Below are positions 1 through 8,964 of a DNA stretch of 64,000 nucleotides, piece after piece. The notes beneath the pieces were generated by a model. That model was not told the origin of the DNA and did not search any database. It saw only the letters and a list, made by a program, of their open reading frames with translations. Position 1 is the first letter of the stretch; the number at the start of each line of letters is the position of its first letter. The translations under genes and the position numbers were made by a program. The stretch is from Bacillus sp. S3. GTDB lineage: Bacteria > Bacillota > Bacilli > Bacillales > Cytobacillaceae. The stretch spans positions 4,399,501 through 4,463,500 of the forward strand of contig NZ_CP039727.1 of assembly GCF_005154805.1 (NCBI RefSeq). The letters run 5' to 3'.

Positions 1-285
1 AACCTCCACCCAACGTGTGCAACTGATGCCAGAAATCACGAAGAAATGGAACGCGTTGAAAAGGCGTTTGCGGAAATTTTTGATAAGGCCATTGAGTTAG
101 GCGGAACCATTACCGGGGAACACGGCGTCGGTGCTATGAAGGCCCCGTATCTTGAGTGGAAGCTGAAGGCAGAGGGCATCGCGGCAATGAAAGCGATTAA
201 ACAGGCATTTGATCCGAATAACATCATGAATCCAGGGAAAGTTTTTGCCAAAGACAGCAAGAAACGCGTGGTGGTGACAAGATGA
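1..285 (+). CDS. glcD: glycolate oxidase subunit GlcD, C-terminal end (partial)
   Basis: The reading frame is open from base 1, so this is the 3' end of a gene that starts before the window. The 94 visible residues begin NLHPTCATD and carry GTITGEHGVG and FDPNNIMNPGKVF, the C-terminal signature of FAD-linked D-2-hydroxyacid/glycolate oxidases (FAD_binding_4 / FAD-oxidase C families). GlcD is the flavin subunit that oxidises glycolate to glyoxylate and passes electrons to the iron-sulfur subunit GlcF. Its stop overlaps the glcF start (ATGA), so the two are translationally coupled. Identity rests on the motif and on the glcF neighbour. Confidence 0.9.
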   Translation, partial: NLHPTCATDARNHEEMERVEKAFAEIFDKAIELGGTITGEHGVGAMKAPYLEWKLKAEGIAAMKAIKQAFDPNNIMNPGKVFAKDSKKRVVVTR

Positions 286-1604
286 CAACGGTACAAGAAC
301 AAGAGAAAATCCAAGAACAATTTAAAGTACGGATGAACGAGGATGAATTGTTAAACTGTATGCGCTGCGGCTTTTGTCTGCCCACCTGCCCTACTTATAT
401 TGAATCGGGTTATAAGGAATCGCATTCTCCCCGGGGAAGAATTGCGCTTATGAAAGCAGTAGTCGACGGAATGATTGAGCCGGATGAGGATTTTGAGCGC
501 TCGCTTGAATTATGCCTCGGCTGCCGGGCTTGTGAACCTGTTTGCCCTTCCGGAGTCAATTATGGTCATTTATTGGAGGATGCACGGGACATTATAAATC
601 AAAATAAGAAGCATTCCTTACCGGTTAGGGTCGTTAGAAAAACCGTTTTTGAGGGACTATTTCCCCACCCTGAACGGATGCGCTGGACGGTTGGGATGCT
701 TGGTTTCTATCAGCGCTCCGGGGTTCAGACACTTGCCAGAAAAATTGGCTTTTTAGGCCTGCTGCCTGAAAGCTTAGCGACAATGGAAAAAATCCTGCCG
801 GCAGTGCCGACGTTGAAGGAAATGAAACATCGTCCTGAACAGCTGCCGGCTTTGACGAAAAAAGTCCATCGGGTTGCGTTTTTCAGCGGCTGTTTAATGG
901 ATACGATGTTCATGAAGACAAACGATGCCACGATGAAGCTGCTGCAGTTAGCGGGGTGCGAGATTGTGATTCCGAAGAATCAAACCTGCTGCGGCGCTTT
1001 GCATGGTCACAGCGGTGAAAAAACAGAAGCGAAGAAGCTGGCCAAACGAAATATTATTGCCTTCGAAGAGCTGGACGTTGACTTTATCATAACCAACGCC
1101 GGAGGCTGCGGCGCGTTTTTAGTCGATTACGATCATTTGCTCAAGGATGATCCGGATTGGCGCGAGCGGGCGGGGGCATTTAAGGGGAAAATAAAAGACA
1201 TTTCCGAAGTATTAGCAACGGTTGATTTTCATAAAAAGGTACGGCTTGAGCTTCCGGCGCAAGTGATCACCTATCAGGATTCCTGTCATTTACGAAATGT
1301 GATGAAGACAGCGTCGGCGCCAAGGGAATTGCTTAGAGCGATTAAAGGCGCCGAATACATCGAAATGAAAGAGGCCGATCGCTGCTGCGGTTCTGCCGGA
1401 ATCTATAATATCGTCGAATCTGAAATGTCGATGGTCATGTTGGATTATAAAATGGAGCAGGCAAAGGAAACGCATGCCGCGACCATTGTGACTGCTAATC
1501 CCGGGTGTTTGTTACAAATGCAGCTTGGGATTGAACGCGAGGGCTTGTCTGGGAAAATGCGCGCTGTGCATATCGTCGATCTATTGGCAGAAGCGGTGAA
1601 ATAA
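282..1604 (+). CDS. glcF: glycolate oxidase iron-sulfur subunit GlcF
   Basis: 440 residues, normal length for GlcF. Two ferredoxin-type 4Fe-4S motifs lie near the N-terminus: Cys26/29/32/36 and Cys78/81/84/88. Two CCG motifs, near residues 236-238 and 368-370, belong to the paired cysteine-rich (CCG) domains shared with heterodisulfide reductase and LutA-type proteins. It acts with GlcD at the membrane, handing electrons from glycolate to the respiratory chain. It overlaps glcD by four bases and is closed by an intrinsic terminator, so it is the last gene of that operon. A lactate-oxidising LutA role is less likely, because LutA is shorter and lacks the two N-terminal clusters. Confidence 0.92.
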   Translation: MTTVQEQEKIQEQFKVRMNEDELLNCMRCGFCLPTCPTYIESGYKESHSPRGRIALMKAVVDGMIEPDEDFERSLELCLGCRACEPVCPSGVNYGHLLEDARDIINQNKKHSLPVRVVRKTVFEGLFPHPERMRWTVGMLGFYQRSGVQTLARKIGFLGLLPESLATMEKILPAVPTLKEMKHRPEQLPALTKKVHRVAFFSGCLMDTMFMKTNDATMKLLQLAGCEIVIPKNQTCCGALHGHSGEKTEAKKLAKRNIIAFEELDVDFIITNAGGCGAFLVDYDHLLKDDPDWRERAGAFKGKIKDISEVLATVDFHKKVRLELPAQVITYQDSCHLRNVMKTASAPRELLRAIKGAEYIEMKEADRCCGSAGIYNIVESEMSMVMLDYKMEQAKETHAATIVTANPGCLLQMQLGIEREGLSGKMRAVHIVDLLAEAVK

Positions 1605-1621
1605 GACTAAACTATGATTGG

Positions 1622-1650
1622 AGGCTGCCTTTTATTAGGTAGTCTTTTTT
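1622..1650 (+). terminator. intrinsic terminator after glcF
   Basis: A 9-bp stem (AGGCTGCCT / AGGTAGTCT, with G-U pairs) and a 6-nt loop are followed by a T run. It lies 18 bases after the glcF stop. Confidence 0.85.
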
Positions 1651-1762
1651 ATTGAGGGAGTACTATGGGGTAAGGCGACCTGTTTTCAAAAAAATTCAAT
1701 AATTTTTGCAGAGAGCGTGACAGACACCTAAAATAGGATTAAAATCATCAATATGCAATAAG

Positions 1763-1793
1763 AAAAGCGAAAGCGCCCTGTTTAGCGGCGCAT
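1763..1793 (+). repeat. fragment of a dispersed repeat
   Basis: The stretch AAAAGCGAAAGCGCCCTG followed by TTTAGCGGCG matches, with a few changes, the end of the full-length element found in inverse orientation at 53018-53167. It lies in the 200-base gap between glcF and the Lrp-type regulator. Confidence 0.5.
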
Positions 1794-1833
1794 CTTATCG
1801 TATAAAGAAAGTTTGAGGAGGCCGCAGCACATT

Positions 1834-2340
1834 ATGCAGCTTAGCAGCGTAGAAATTGAGATTTTAAAAATTATTGAAGAGAACCATAAACTGCCGGTAG
1901 AATCCATCGCTTTAATGGCTTTATGCAGCGAAGAAACCGTCAGAAAGACGATTGAAAAATTAGAGTACGAAAAAATTATCATGAGTTACCCGACCTTGAT
2001 TAACTGGAGCAAAGTCGAGGGGCAGGAAAACGTTATTGCCATGATCGATGTGAAGGTTACCCCGAAACGCGGCGTTGGATTCGATGAAGTGGCCGAGAGA
2101 ATCTCCCGTTTTCCCGAAGTAACATCCCTTTATCTCATGTCCGGTGCTTACGATTTGTCGATTACCGTGGAAGGAAAAACGATGAATCAAATCGCCGCCT
2201 TTGTTTCAGAAAAATTATCAACCATTGAAAATGTTGTGTCCACGACTACCCATTTCATGTTGAAGAAGTACAAGCATGATGGCGTCAATTTTAATAGTGG
2301 CAATGATGATAAAGACCGCAGAATGGTGGTTTCACCATGA
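1834..2340 (+). CDS. alaR: Lrp/AsnC-family transcriptional regulator (AlaR-like)
   Basis: 168 residues from the ATG at 1834. An in-frame TTG at 1813 would give 175 residues, but the ribosome site GAGGAGG (1815-1821) lies inside that extension, so ATG 1834 is chosen. Residues about 1-55 form the winged helix-turn-helix (MQLSSVEIEILKIIEENHK...). Residues about 60-150 form the RAM ligand/oligomerisation domain. The stop overlaps the start of the downstream aminotransferase (ATGA). In B. subtilis the Lrp-type AlaR (YugG) sits next to the transaminase AlaT (YugH) and controls it. The same arrangement here suggests the same job; the symbol rests on that synteny. Confidence 0.78.
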   Translation: MQLSSVEIEILKIIEENHKLPVESIALMALCSEETVRKTIEKLEYEKIIMSYPTLINWSKVEGQENVIAMIDVKVTPKRGVGFDEVAERISRFPEVTSLYLMSGAYDLSITVEGKTMNQIAAFVSEKLSTIENVVSTTTHFMLKKYKHDGVNFNSGNDDKDRRMVVSP

Positions 2341-3548
2341 AACACCCATACGAACACTATCTTTCCCAAACAGCCAAAGAATTGCAGCCTTCCGGAATCA
2401 GGAAGTTTTTCGATTTAGCAGCAAGCATGGAGGGCGTCATTTCCTTAGGTGTCGGTGAACCGGATTTCATTACGCCATGGAGTATTCGCGAAGCAACGAT
2501 TTTATCGTTGGAGCAAGGCATGACCGCTTATACCGCCAATCCTGGCTTACTTGAATTACGCGAAGAAATTACGAACTACCTGGTAACAAGATTTGGCGTT
2601 CAGTACGACCCAAATAATCAAATTATTGTGACAATCGGAGCAAGCCAGGCAATTGATCTTGCCTTTCGCGCCACTTTGAATCAAGGCGATGAAGTGCTGA
2701 TCGTCGAACCAGCCTTCGTCTCATACGCTCCATTGGTAGCAATGGCCGGCGGAAAGCCAGTTGCTGTATCCACTTCACCGGCAAATGGATTTAAAGTAAC
2801 CGCACAACAAATCGAGGCCGCCATTACCAATAAAACAAAAGCCATTTTGTTGTGTTCGCCTAATAATCCGACTGGCAGTATGTTGACGAAAACGGACCTA
2901 ATCGAAATTGCCGAAGTCATTCAAAGGTACGATTTACTTGTCGTCTCCGATGAAATTTATGCGGAACTGTCCTATGATGAGGAGTTTTGCAGTTTCGCCT
3001 CAATCAAAGGCATGTACGAGCGGACGATATTAGTTAACGGTTTTTCCAAGGGCTTTGCGATGACGGGCTGGCGGCTTGGTTTCCTGGCAGCACCGAAGGA
3101 ATTTTACGAGGTGATGCTTAAAATACACCAATATACAACGATGTGTGCGCCGAATATGCTCCAGCGCGGTGCCATCGAGGCGCTTCGTAATACGTATGAT
3201 GAAGTGGAATCAATGCGGAACAGTTATCGCCGCAGACGGAACTATGTGGTTCAGACGCTCAATCAAATGGGGCTTGAATGTCACACCCCCGGGGGCGCCT
3301 TTTACGTCTTTCCATCCATTCGCTCTACCGGCCTAAGCTCCGAACAATTTGCTGAGGAACTGTTAATGCAGGAAAAAGTCGCCGTCGTGCCAGGCCATGT
3401 ATTCGGCGACAGCGGGGAAGGCTATATCCGCTGCTCCTACGCAACCTCGATGGAGCAGCTGCAAGAGGCAATGAAACGAATCAAACGATTTATTGAATCA
3501 AAGGACGTTTCTTATGAAAGCCAGTCCGAAAAAGTGAAAACTCGCTGA
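2337..3548 (+). CDS. alaT: PLP-dependent class I aminotransferase (AlaT-like)
   Basis: 403 residues with fold-type I landmarks: SPNNPTG around 174-180, DEIYAEL at 205-211, and the pyridoxal phosphate lysine K238 in NGFSKGFAMTGWRLGF, followed by the substrate-carboxylate arginine region. The C-terminal RCSYATS motif is the usual second arginine site. The family transfers amino groups between alanine, aspartate or aromatic amino acids and 2-oxoglutarate in the cytosol. Translational coupling to the Lrp-type regulator points to the B. subtilis AlaT/YugH type. Substrate specificity cannot be read from the sequence; a PatA/aspartate aminotransferase role is the alternative. Confidence 0.85.
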   Translation: MKHPYEHYLSQTAKELQPSGIRKFFDLAASMEGVISLGVGEPDFITPWSIREATILSLEQGMTAYTANPGLLELREEITNYLVTRFGVQYDPNNQIIVTIGASQAIDLAFRATLNQGDEVLIVEPAFVSYAPLVAMAGGKPVAVSTSPANGFKVTAQQIEAAITNKTKAILLCSPNNPTGSMLTKTDLIEIAEVIQRYDLLVVSDEIYAELSYDEEFCSFASIKGMYERTILVNGFSKGFAMTGWRLGFLAAPKEFYEVMLKIHQYTTMCAPNMLQRGAIEALRNTYDEVESMRNSYRRRRNYVVQTLNQMGLECHTPGGAFYVFPSIRSTGLSSEQFAEELLMQEKVAVVPGHVFGDSGEGYIRCSYATSMEQLQEAMKRIKRFIESKDVSYESQSEKVKTR

Positions 3549-3555
3549 AAGATTG

Positions 3556-3588
3556 GCCCCAAGTGATGATTGCTCACCTGGGGCTTTT
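3556..3588 (+). terminator. intrinsic terminator after alaT-like gene
   Basis: The 11-bp stem GCCCCAAGTGA / TCACCTGGGGC has one mismatch and is followed by TTTT. It begins seven bases after the stop. Confidence 0.8.
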
Positions 3589-3674
3589 CATTTTCTCTAC
3601 AAAAAGGATTTTGGAATATGGTTAAAGAAGTAATACTAAGTCTGAATCTTTAATGTAAGGAATGGTGGTACGTT

Positions 3675-4169
3675 ATGCTGAAAAAAGGGAGGCTTATACT
3701 GGCAGGCTGTCTGCTGGCAGTAATGGCAGGCGCCTTGGTTATTTTTCTACAAGACCATAAGGAAAAAGAAAAACCAACGAGGGGGGAAGTGGCTATGACC
3801 ACAAATATCCATATTGACCCGGAGATTGATTTGAATAGTAACGATGAAATTACTGTCCTCATTCATTTTAAAACAAAACCTGCGAGAGAAGCTGTTGAGC
3901 TGGCAAAAATGCAAGGTGTGCCACTAACTCTAGAACAGGCTGAACGAGATGTAAAGGAGAGCCATCAACGATTTCAAGCCGATGTAAAAAAATATTTAGA
4001 CGGCGGGCAAATTTCCTATACGATCAAGCACACCTATACTGCTGCTTTTAACGGCGTGGCCATAAAGCTGCCTGCTAGTGCCATTCAAGCATTACTGCAA
4101 TCAGCTGAAATTGAAGCCATCTACGCGAATAAGGAAATCAAGAATATCCCGCCCGTGCAGCCGTCTTAA
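3675..4169 (+). CDS. secreted or membrane-anchored stand-alone inhibitor I9-like protein
   Basis: 164 residues. A lysine-rich start and one hydrophobic segment (about residues 7-26) look like an uncleaved signal anchor. The rest matches the general pattern of the subtilisin propeptide (peptidase inhibitor I9) as found in front of Vpr-type proteases: EITVLIHFKTKPA, a charged helix, then ISYTIKHTYTAAFNGVAIKLP and a final strand with IEAIYAN. The protease domain that normally follows is absent; the gene stops and a hairpin follows. It may inhibit or help fold a subtilase encoded elsewhere. It stands alone, with ribosome site AAGGAATGG. The I9 assignment is by eye. Confidence 0.6.
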   Translation: MLKKGRLILAGCLLAVMAGALVIFLQDHKEKEKPTRGEVAMTTNIHIDPEIDLNSNDEITVLIHFKTKPAREAVELAKMQGVPLTLEQAERDVKESHQRFQADVKKYLDGGQISYTIKHTYTAAFNGVAIKLPASAIQALLQSAEIEAIYANKEIKNIPPVQPS

Positions 4170-4207
4170 TGTAAAATAAAACGACCGTTAATTACTTGAT
4201 TAAATCA

Positions 4208-4238
4208 GAAGAACCAAGGCATCGCCTTGGTTCTTCTT
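4208..4238. terminator. bidirectional hairpin between convergent genes
   Basis: A perfect 13-bp stem (GAAGAACCAAGGC / GCCTTGGTTCTTC) with a 3-nt loop lies between the I9-like gene (+) and the membrane protein gene (-). The U tracts are weak in both directions, but the position fits a shared terminator. Confidence 0.7.
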
Positions 4239-4243
4239 AACCG

Positions 4244-4891
4244 TTATTGGGACTGATTCCCTAATTCTATAATAGCAAAAACCTTCACGGCGTTGTATTC
4301 TTCTGGTGAAAGTCGCTGCAAAACAACCCCTTTAATCTCGGATTTCTCTTCAGGGGTGATGCCGCCGTCAGCCTTTTTCGCTAAATCTTTGAGCTCGCCC
4401 ATAGTAAACTTGGACAATAAGAACTTTAGAACATCTTCTCTCGATTTGAAGTTTAGACCCGGCTTATTTTTAACAGGAGCTGGCGTGCTCACTTTTGATT
4501 CAACTGGGGTTGTTTGACTTGCTTCCTTTGTTGCAGGCACAGTTGATTCCTTTGGTTTGGCAGGTGTGGCAGACACAACAGCATATTTAGTCAGGATTTC
4601 TTCCTTTTTCTCAGAACCGACTTCATCTTCAATCTCTTTCTGAACGGTTGGATCCTCTAATAAGTCCTGGATATCCTTTTCCGGGATTTGCGTGGCTAAT
4701 TCTTTGACTACTTTTTCCGAAGCCAGGTTCATTCCAATCCTGTAGCCTGCAAAACCAAGGATTAGAATGATAACCAATGGAATGCCTAATATCGCTCTTT
4801 TCATTTTCCAGAAAGGCCTTACCTGTTGCCGGTGTCTGGCTCCTTTTTTCAAAAATATAAATGGTGTGGTGACGTCTTTCGTTTTCGGCAT
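4244..4891 (-). CDS. single-pass membrane protein of unknown function
   Basis: 215 residues, not recognised. A basic N-terminal region (1-30) precedes one transmembrane helix (about 33-50, ILGIPLVIILILGFAGY). A Pro/Thr/Ser-rich linker (about 105-145) follows, and a compact helical C-terminus (about 148-215) probably lies outside the cell. The ATG at 4891 has the ribosome site AAGGAG at 8-nt spacing, so the internal Met30 is not needed as a start. It begins 15 bases after galE, so both are probably one transcript and the protein may serve envelope polysaccharide work. That link is inferred from position only. Confidence 0.7.
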   Translation of the reverse strand: MPKTKDVTTPFIFLKKGARHRQQVRPFWKMKRAILGIPLVIILILGFAGYRIGMNLASEKVVKELATQIPEKDIQDLLEDPTVQKEIEDEVGSEKKEEILTKYAVVSATPAKPKESTVPATKEASQTTPVESKVSTPAPVKNKPGLNFKSREDVLKFLLSKFTMGELKDLAKKADGGITPEEKSEIKGVVLQRLSPEEYNAVKVFAIIELGNQSQ

Positions 4892-4906
4892 TCCTGTTTC
4901 TCCTTG

Positions 4907-5935
4907 TTAGTTCGGTGTGGGGCAGCTGCTGTACCCATTCGGATTGTGTTTCTGCCACTTCCAGGAATCGCGGCACATGTCTTCAATTCCCCGTGATGCA
5001 GTCCAGCCAAGTTCATTTTTTGCTTTTTCCGGGTCAGCATAGCAGACGGCCACATCTCCTGGCCTTCTGTCGACAATTTTATGCGGAATCTTTACTTCTG
5101 ACGCCTTTTCAAACGCTGAAACAATCTCTAAAACGCTATAACCTGTTCCTGTTCCAAGATTGTATGCCTCGACACCATTTGCAGACATGACTTTTTCAAG
5201 GGCTTTTAAATGACCAAGGGCAAGGTCGACAACATGAATATAGTCTCTCACACCAGATCCATCTACGGTTGGGTAGTCACTGCCGAACACTTGTAATTCT
5301 GGCAATTTTCCCACGGCTACTTGGGTAATAAACGGCATTAAATTATTGGGAATCCCGTTTGGATCCTCGCCAATCCGCCCGCTTTCATGGGCACCAATTG
5401 GGTTAAAGTAACGGAGCAAAGCAATGCTCCAGCCGTGATCTGCCACATATAAATCCCGCAGAATTTCCTCAATCATCAGCTTCGTCCGTCCATACGGATT
5501 GGTGGCGCTCAGCGGGAATTCCTCTGAAATCGGTACCCGTTCAGGCATCCCATATACGGTTGCCGATGAACTAAAGACAAGGTTTTTCACATCGAATTGT
5601 TTCATCACTTCACAAAGAATGAGCGTCCCTGTAATGTTGTTATGATAATAATGAAGAGGAATCGATACTGATTCACCGACCGCCTTTAAACCGGCAAAAT
5701 GAATCACTGCCTCAATTTCATTTTCGGAAAATACCTTCTGCACGTCATTCCTATCGAGCAAATCTACTTCATAAAACGGAAAGTCCTTACCCGTAATCTC
5801 TTTTACCCGCTGCAGTGATTCCGCTTTACTATTTGAATAATTATCAAGCACGATTATTTCATATCCGGCCTCTAACAATTCAATACATGTATGACTGCCA
5901 ATATAACCGGCCCCGCCTGTAACTAATATAGACAT
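4907..5935 (-). CDS. galE: UDP-glucose 4-epimerase
   Basis: 342 residues, typical GalE length. The Rossmann NAD site GGAGYIGS is at residues 7-14. The catalytic triad S124, Y148 and K152 (YGRTK) is intact. The C-terminal [16 protein letters not shown] segment matches the family's UDP-sugar binding region. The enzyme interconverts UDP-glucose and UDP-galactose for galactose use and for cell-envelope glycans. No other Leloir gene is adjacent; it is followed by a membrane protein gene, which hints at a surface-polysaccharide role. The ribosome site AAGGAG is 11 nt before the ATG. Confidence 0.95.
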   Translation of the reverse strand: MSILVTGGAGYIGSHTCIELLEAGYEIIVLDNYSNSKAESLQRVKEITGKDFPFYEVDLLDRNDVQKVFSENEIEAVIHFAGLKAVGESVSIPLHYYHNNITGTLILCEVMKQFDVKNLVFSSSATVYGMPERVPISEEFPLSATNPYGRTKLMIEEILRDLYVADHGWSIALLRYFNPIGAHESGRIGEDPNGIPNNLMPFITQVAVGKLPELQVFGSDYPTVDGSGVRDYIHVVDLALGHLKALEKVMSANGVEAYNLGTGTGYSVLEIVSAFEKASEVKIPHKIVDRRPGDVAVCYADPEKAKNELGWTASRGIEDMCRDSWKWQKHNPNGYSSCPTPN

Positions 5936-6128
5936 AATTTATTTTTCTCCTTCATTATCATTCTCCTGAGCACATTTACCTATTATTTTGCAAGAATTGA
6001 CTATTCGACTATTATTATACACCACACCCGGGTTTCGTTAAAATAGTGATCTGTTTAAATATTTGTGCATTTTTGGACATACTATTTCACAAGTCGAAAC
6101 AATGACCCTCTTTAAAAGGAGTTAACCA

Positions 6129-6599
6129 ATGCCTTTAATGATCTTTTCCACCATTAGTTTAATCGCCGTCATATATTTTACCGTGAAGCCCAAACATTTG
6201 ACTACACTTGAGCTGGCGATGATGATTATCCTTGTGATTTATCTGGACAGCAATATTATGGATATTGCCATGTTAAACCTTGAGCGCATTCATTTATCTA
6301 AGAATCTGTCTGACCAGTTTTCCTTTTATTGCACATTTATCCTATTATACCCGCTGATGATTGCTTGGAATATAGACCATATTCATACGATTCGCTTAAA
6401 ATCAGTTAAAATAGTGTTCTCTCTCCTTACTATTTTGTCGATCACAGCATTTGAAGGGTTAACCAATTATTTAAAGATAGTGAAATATAGCAGCTGGAAT
6501 TGGCGGATGGACCTTGTTCAATGGCTCTCGATTTGGGTTGTTACCTATTCGGTCCATAAGCTGTTCCAAAAATTAGTTTTGAAAGAGTTGAAGCAGTAA
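6129..6599 (+). CDS. small integral membrane protein (CBO0543-like)
   Basis: 156 residues with about five hydrophobic helices and a tryptophan-rich loop (SSWNWRMDLVQW) before the last one. Not recognised with confidence; the pattern resembles the uncharacterised CBO0543-type membrane proteins of Bacillaceae. The ribosome site AAAAGGAG precedes the ATG. The TAA stop overlaps the start of the next gene (TAATG), which encodes a similar protein, so the two are translationally coupled and may form a heteromeric membrane complex. No function can be given. Confidence 0.7.
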   Translation: MPLMIFSTISLIAVIYFTVKPKHLTTLELAMMIILVIYLDSNIMDIAMLNLERIHLSKNLSDQFSFYCTFILLYPLMIAWNIDHIHTIRLKSVKIVFSLLTILSITAFEGLTNYLKIVKYSSWNWRMDLVQWLSIWVVTYSVHKLFQKLVLKELKQ

Positions 6600-7111
6600 T
6601 GTTGCCATCTCCAGATCAATTCGATAGGAATGAATGGTTTATCATCATTTCGCTAATCGTCATGTATACCTTGATATTTTTGCTTCCGAAGAGATTCCCG
6701 CATACGGTCACCTTAATCATGCTTTTGTTTAGCATGACGTATGTCCAGGTCCTTGATCATATTTTAGCTGGCTTAAGCTTTAATTTATATGATATCAATG
6801 ATGTTGAAACATACGAATGGTTCGACCTCATCACCTGGTTTCTCTACCCGCCTTTTGGGTATTTCTTTGTATACTTCTTTGATAAGTGGTCCGTTCGCAG
6901 GACTGGGGTATTTTGGTACATATTCCTCTGGGTATTGATTGCCATTGGAGAAGAAGCCCTCAGCTTGAAGTTTAACATCTTTACTTACATTGGATGGAAG
7001 CTTTCCTATTCCATTCCTGTTTATTTTATTACCTTAAGTATTTATCTGCTTTTCTTCCTATATATAAAAGGCACGTTTGAAAAATATAAAAATCAACAAG
7101 CTCAAGAGTGA
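6599..7111 (+). CDS. small integral membrane protein, second of a coupled pair
   Basis: 170 residues with about five transmembrane helices. It shares layout with the preceding gene product: short hydrophobic helices, a YEWFDLITWFLYPPFGYFF loop and a conserved Gly-Trp (YIGWKLSYS) near the C-terminus, comparable to the SSWNWR loop of its neighbour. A glutamate pair sits in a hydrophobic stretch (IAIGEEALSL). It starts inside the stop codon of the upstream gene. Uncharacterised; probably of the same family as its neighbour. Confidence 0.7.
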   Translation: MLPSPDQFDRNEWFIIISLIVMYTLIFLLPKRFPHTVTLIMLLFSMTYVQVLDHILAGLSFNLYDINDVETYEWFDLITWFLYPPFGYFFVYFFDKWSVRRTGVFWYIFLWVLIAIGEEALSLKFNIFTYIGWKLSYSIPVYFITLSIYLLFFLYIKGTFEKYKNQQAQE

Positions 7112-7157
7112 AAAGACTAGCTCACACTTATTTCCCGCCTTTTGCTATCGAACTCGG

Positions 7158-7667
7158 CTATTTTTCTGTTCTTATTCTGAAAATCTTTGGATACAATCGT
7201 TTACGCTTTAATTTTTTTAAGACCATGGAACTTGCTTGATAGAGACTGAGCCCAACCACCGCGCCCGCGCTGTCTATGAAAACATCCTTTGCCTGCGGAC
7301 CCCTGCCCGGTACAAAGATTTGATGAATCTCATCTGTAATTGCGTAAAGGATACAGATTCCCAGTGCAAGCAGCCACCCCTTTAATCCGGAAATCTTACT
7401 CTTTATCAAGGCATGAAAGACCCAAATCGCAAGCATTAAATAAATGAAGAAATGGGCATTTTTCCTGACAATATGATTGAACCGCTCCAAGCTTACATCC
7501 GAGTTAGGCGTTACGCGTTTCACGATTTCAACAACAACTTCCGTTACTCCCTTACTAAGCTTATTGGAATGGACTGCCGGCTGCGCTGAAAGATGAAAGA
7601 TGAGAACCATCCAAAGGGCGACAATAATCCATGGCAAAATAGCACCAATTTTTTTAAATAATGACAT
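7158..7667 (-). CDS. VanZ-like family membrane protein
   Basis: 169 residues with four transmembrane helices. VanZ-family marks are present: FHLSAQPA after helix 1, RKNAHFFIYLML, ITDEIHQIFVPGRGPQ and DVFIDSAGAVVGL. VanZ itself gives low-level teicoplanin resistance, but most chromosomal family members have no known role. The gene is convergent with the preceding membrane pair and stands alone. The ribosome site AGGAAGG precedes the ATG. Nothing suggests linkage to a glycopeptide resistance cluster. Confidence 0.85.
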   Translation of the reverse strand: MSLFKKIGAILPWIIVALWMVLIFHLSAQPAVHSNKLSKGVTEVVVEIVKRVTPNSDVSLERFNHIVRKNAHFFIYLMLAIWVFHALIKSKISGLKGWLLALGICILYAITDEIHQIFVPGRGPQAKDVFIDSAGAVVGLSLYQASSMVLKKLKRKRLYPKIFRIRTEK

Positions 7668-7919
7668 AATATAGATCCTTCCTAATCCAGCACCAAGCCG
7701 GAAAATTCACTCTTAAATCTTACCACAAATTTCCCTGCCGCCGAATGGTATTATTTTTTTATAAACATGGCTAACAATTACTGGTTACCGATTTAATCTT
7801 ATTGAGACACCCAAAATAAACTAGTATACTACTTAATAGATAATTAGTATCACAGTCGAGGGCGAAATCTTTATTTATTGAAAAAGATCTGTTTCGAGAC
7901 ATCATGATAGGGGGAAAAG

Positions 7920-8828
7920 ATGAAACAGGAAGGTTCAAAATCCATTGTAATGCCACTTACCATCTCCATTATTGCCATTTCCTTTTCAGCAATTTTTGTC
8001 AAATGGTCGGATGCACCGGCCTCCATTTTGAGTATGTACCGGATGTGGTTTGCCAGCATTTTAATGATACCAATCGTATGGAAAAATCGTTTGGAATTCA
8101 AAAAAATAAGTAAAAAGGATTGGGGCTTTTTATTTTTTTCCGGTTTCTTTTTAGCGATGCACTTTGTTCTTTGGTTCGGCTCGTTGAAGTTAACGACGGT
8201 CGCAAGTTCCACGATTATTCTAGCTTTGCAGCCGATTGTCTCACTGGTTGGCGGCTTTTTACTTTTTAAAGAACGAACCACCCTTTCCGCATTGATGACG
8301 ATGGGCATTGCCATCATCGGAGCGATGATGATTGGCTGGGGCGATTTCGGGTTGAGCAGAGATGCTATTTTGGGCGATTTGCTCTCGTTTTTCAGTGTCA
8401 TCGCGGTGGTTGGCTACTTATTAATCGGGCAAACCATTGTGAAAAAAGTATCGCACTGGCTTTATAGCTTTTGTGTCTTTTTCTTTGCTTCTATTGTACT
8501 AACCATCTATAACGTAGGAACAGGGGTTGAGCTTGTCGGCTATCCCGGCAAGGAATGGGGCATCTTCCTGTTACTCGCTACCGTTCCAACCGTCAGCCAC
8601 GTGATCAATAACTGGCTATTAAACTACGTCAATGCGACAACCATTTCGATGAGTATTTTAGGTGAACCCGTCGGCTCAACGATACTAGCCTTTCTATTAC
8701 TTAATGAGCGTCTCGTCAGCTGGCAGATTGCCGGCGGCCTCCTCGTCCTGCTCGGCGTCTTCTTCTTCCTAAGCCAGCAGCACAAACCTATACCAAAAGT
8801 AATAAAAGAATCGACACTAACCCCCTAG
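7920..8828 (+). CDS. DMT-superfamily transporter (EamA family)
   Basis: 302 residues with ten predicted transmembrane helices arranged as two EamA repeats (about 8-135 and 150-290). Typical features are ISFSAIFVKWSDAP in helix 1, the FAMHFVLWFGSLKLTT-type segment and the GEPVGSTILAFLLLNE motif of the second repeat. The family exports amino acids, nucleotides or drugs across the plasma membrane; the substrate cannot be told here. It is monocistronic, with GGGGG before the ATG and a terminator overlapping the stop codon. Confidence 0.88.
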   Translation: MKQEGSKSIVMPLTISIIAISFSAIFVKWSDAPASILSMYRMWFASILMIPIVWKNRLEFKKISKKDWGFLFFSGFFLAMHFVLWFGSLKLTTVASSTIILALQPIVSLVGGFLLFKERTTLSALMTMGIAIIGAMMIGWGDFGLSRDAILGDLLSFFSVIAVVGYLLIGQTIVKKVSHWLYSFCVFFFASIVLTIYNVGTGVELVGYPGKEWGIFLLLATVPTVSHVINNWLLNYVNATTISMSILGEPVGSTILAFLLLNERLVSWQIAGGLLVLLGVFFFLSQQHKPIPKVIKESTLTP

Positions 8829-8850
8829 AACAAATCTAAGGGGTTTTTTT
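8819..8850 (+). terminator. intrinsic terminator overlapping the DMT gene stop
   Basis: The stem AACCCCCTAGA / TCTAAGGGGTT is followed by seven T. The stop codon TAG lies inside the 5' arm. Confidence 0.9.
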
Positions 8851-8964
8851 GCGACTGTTTTTATAGGACGTTTTTCCTTTGCTTATAGGAAAAAGTATTC
8901 ATTTTTAATTTTTTTCCAAAATAATCAAGCTAGAAATAATACAATAGGATGAGGTGATGAAAAT

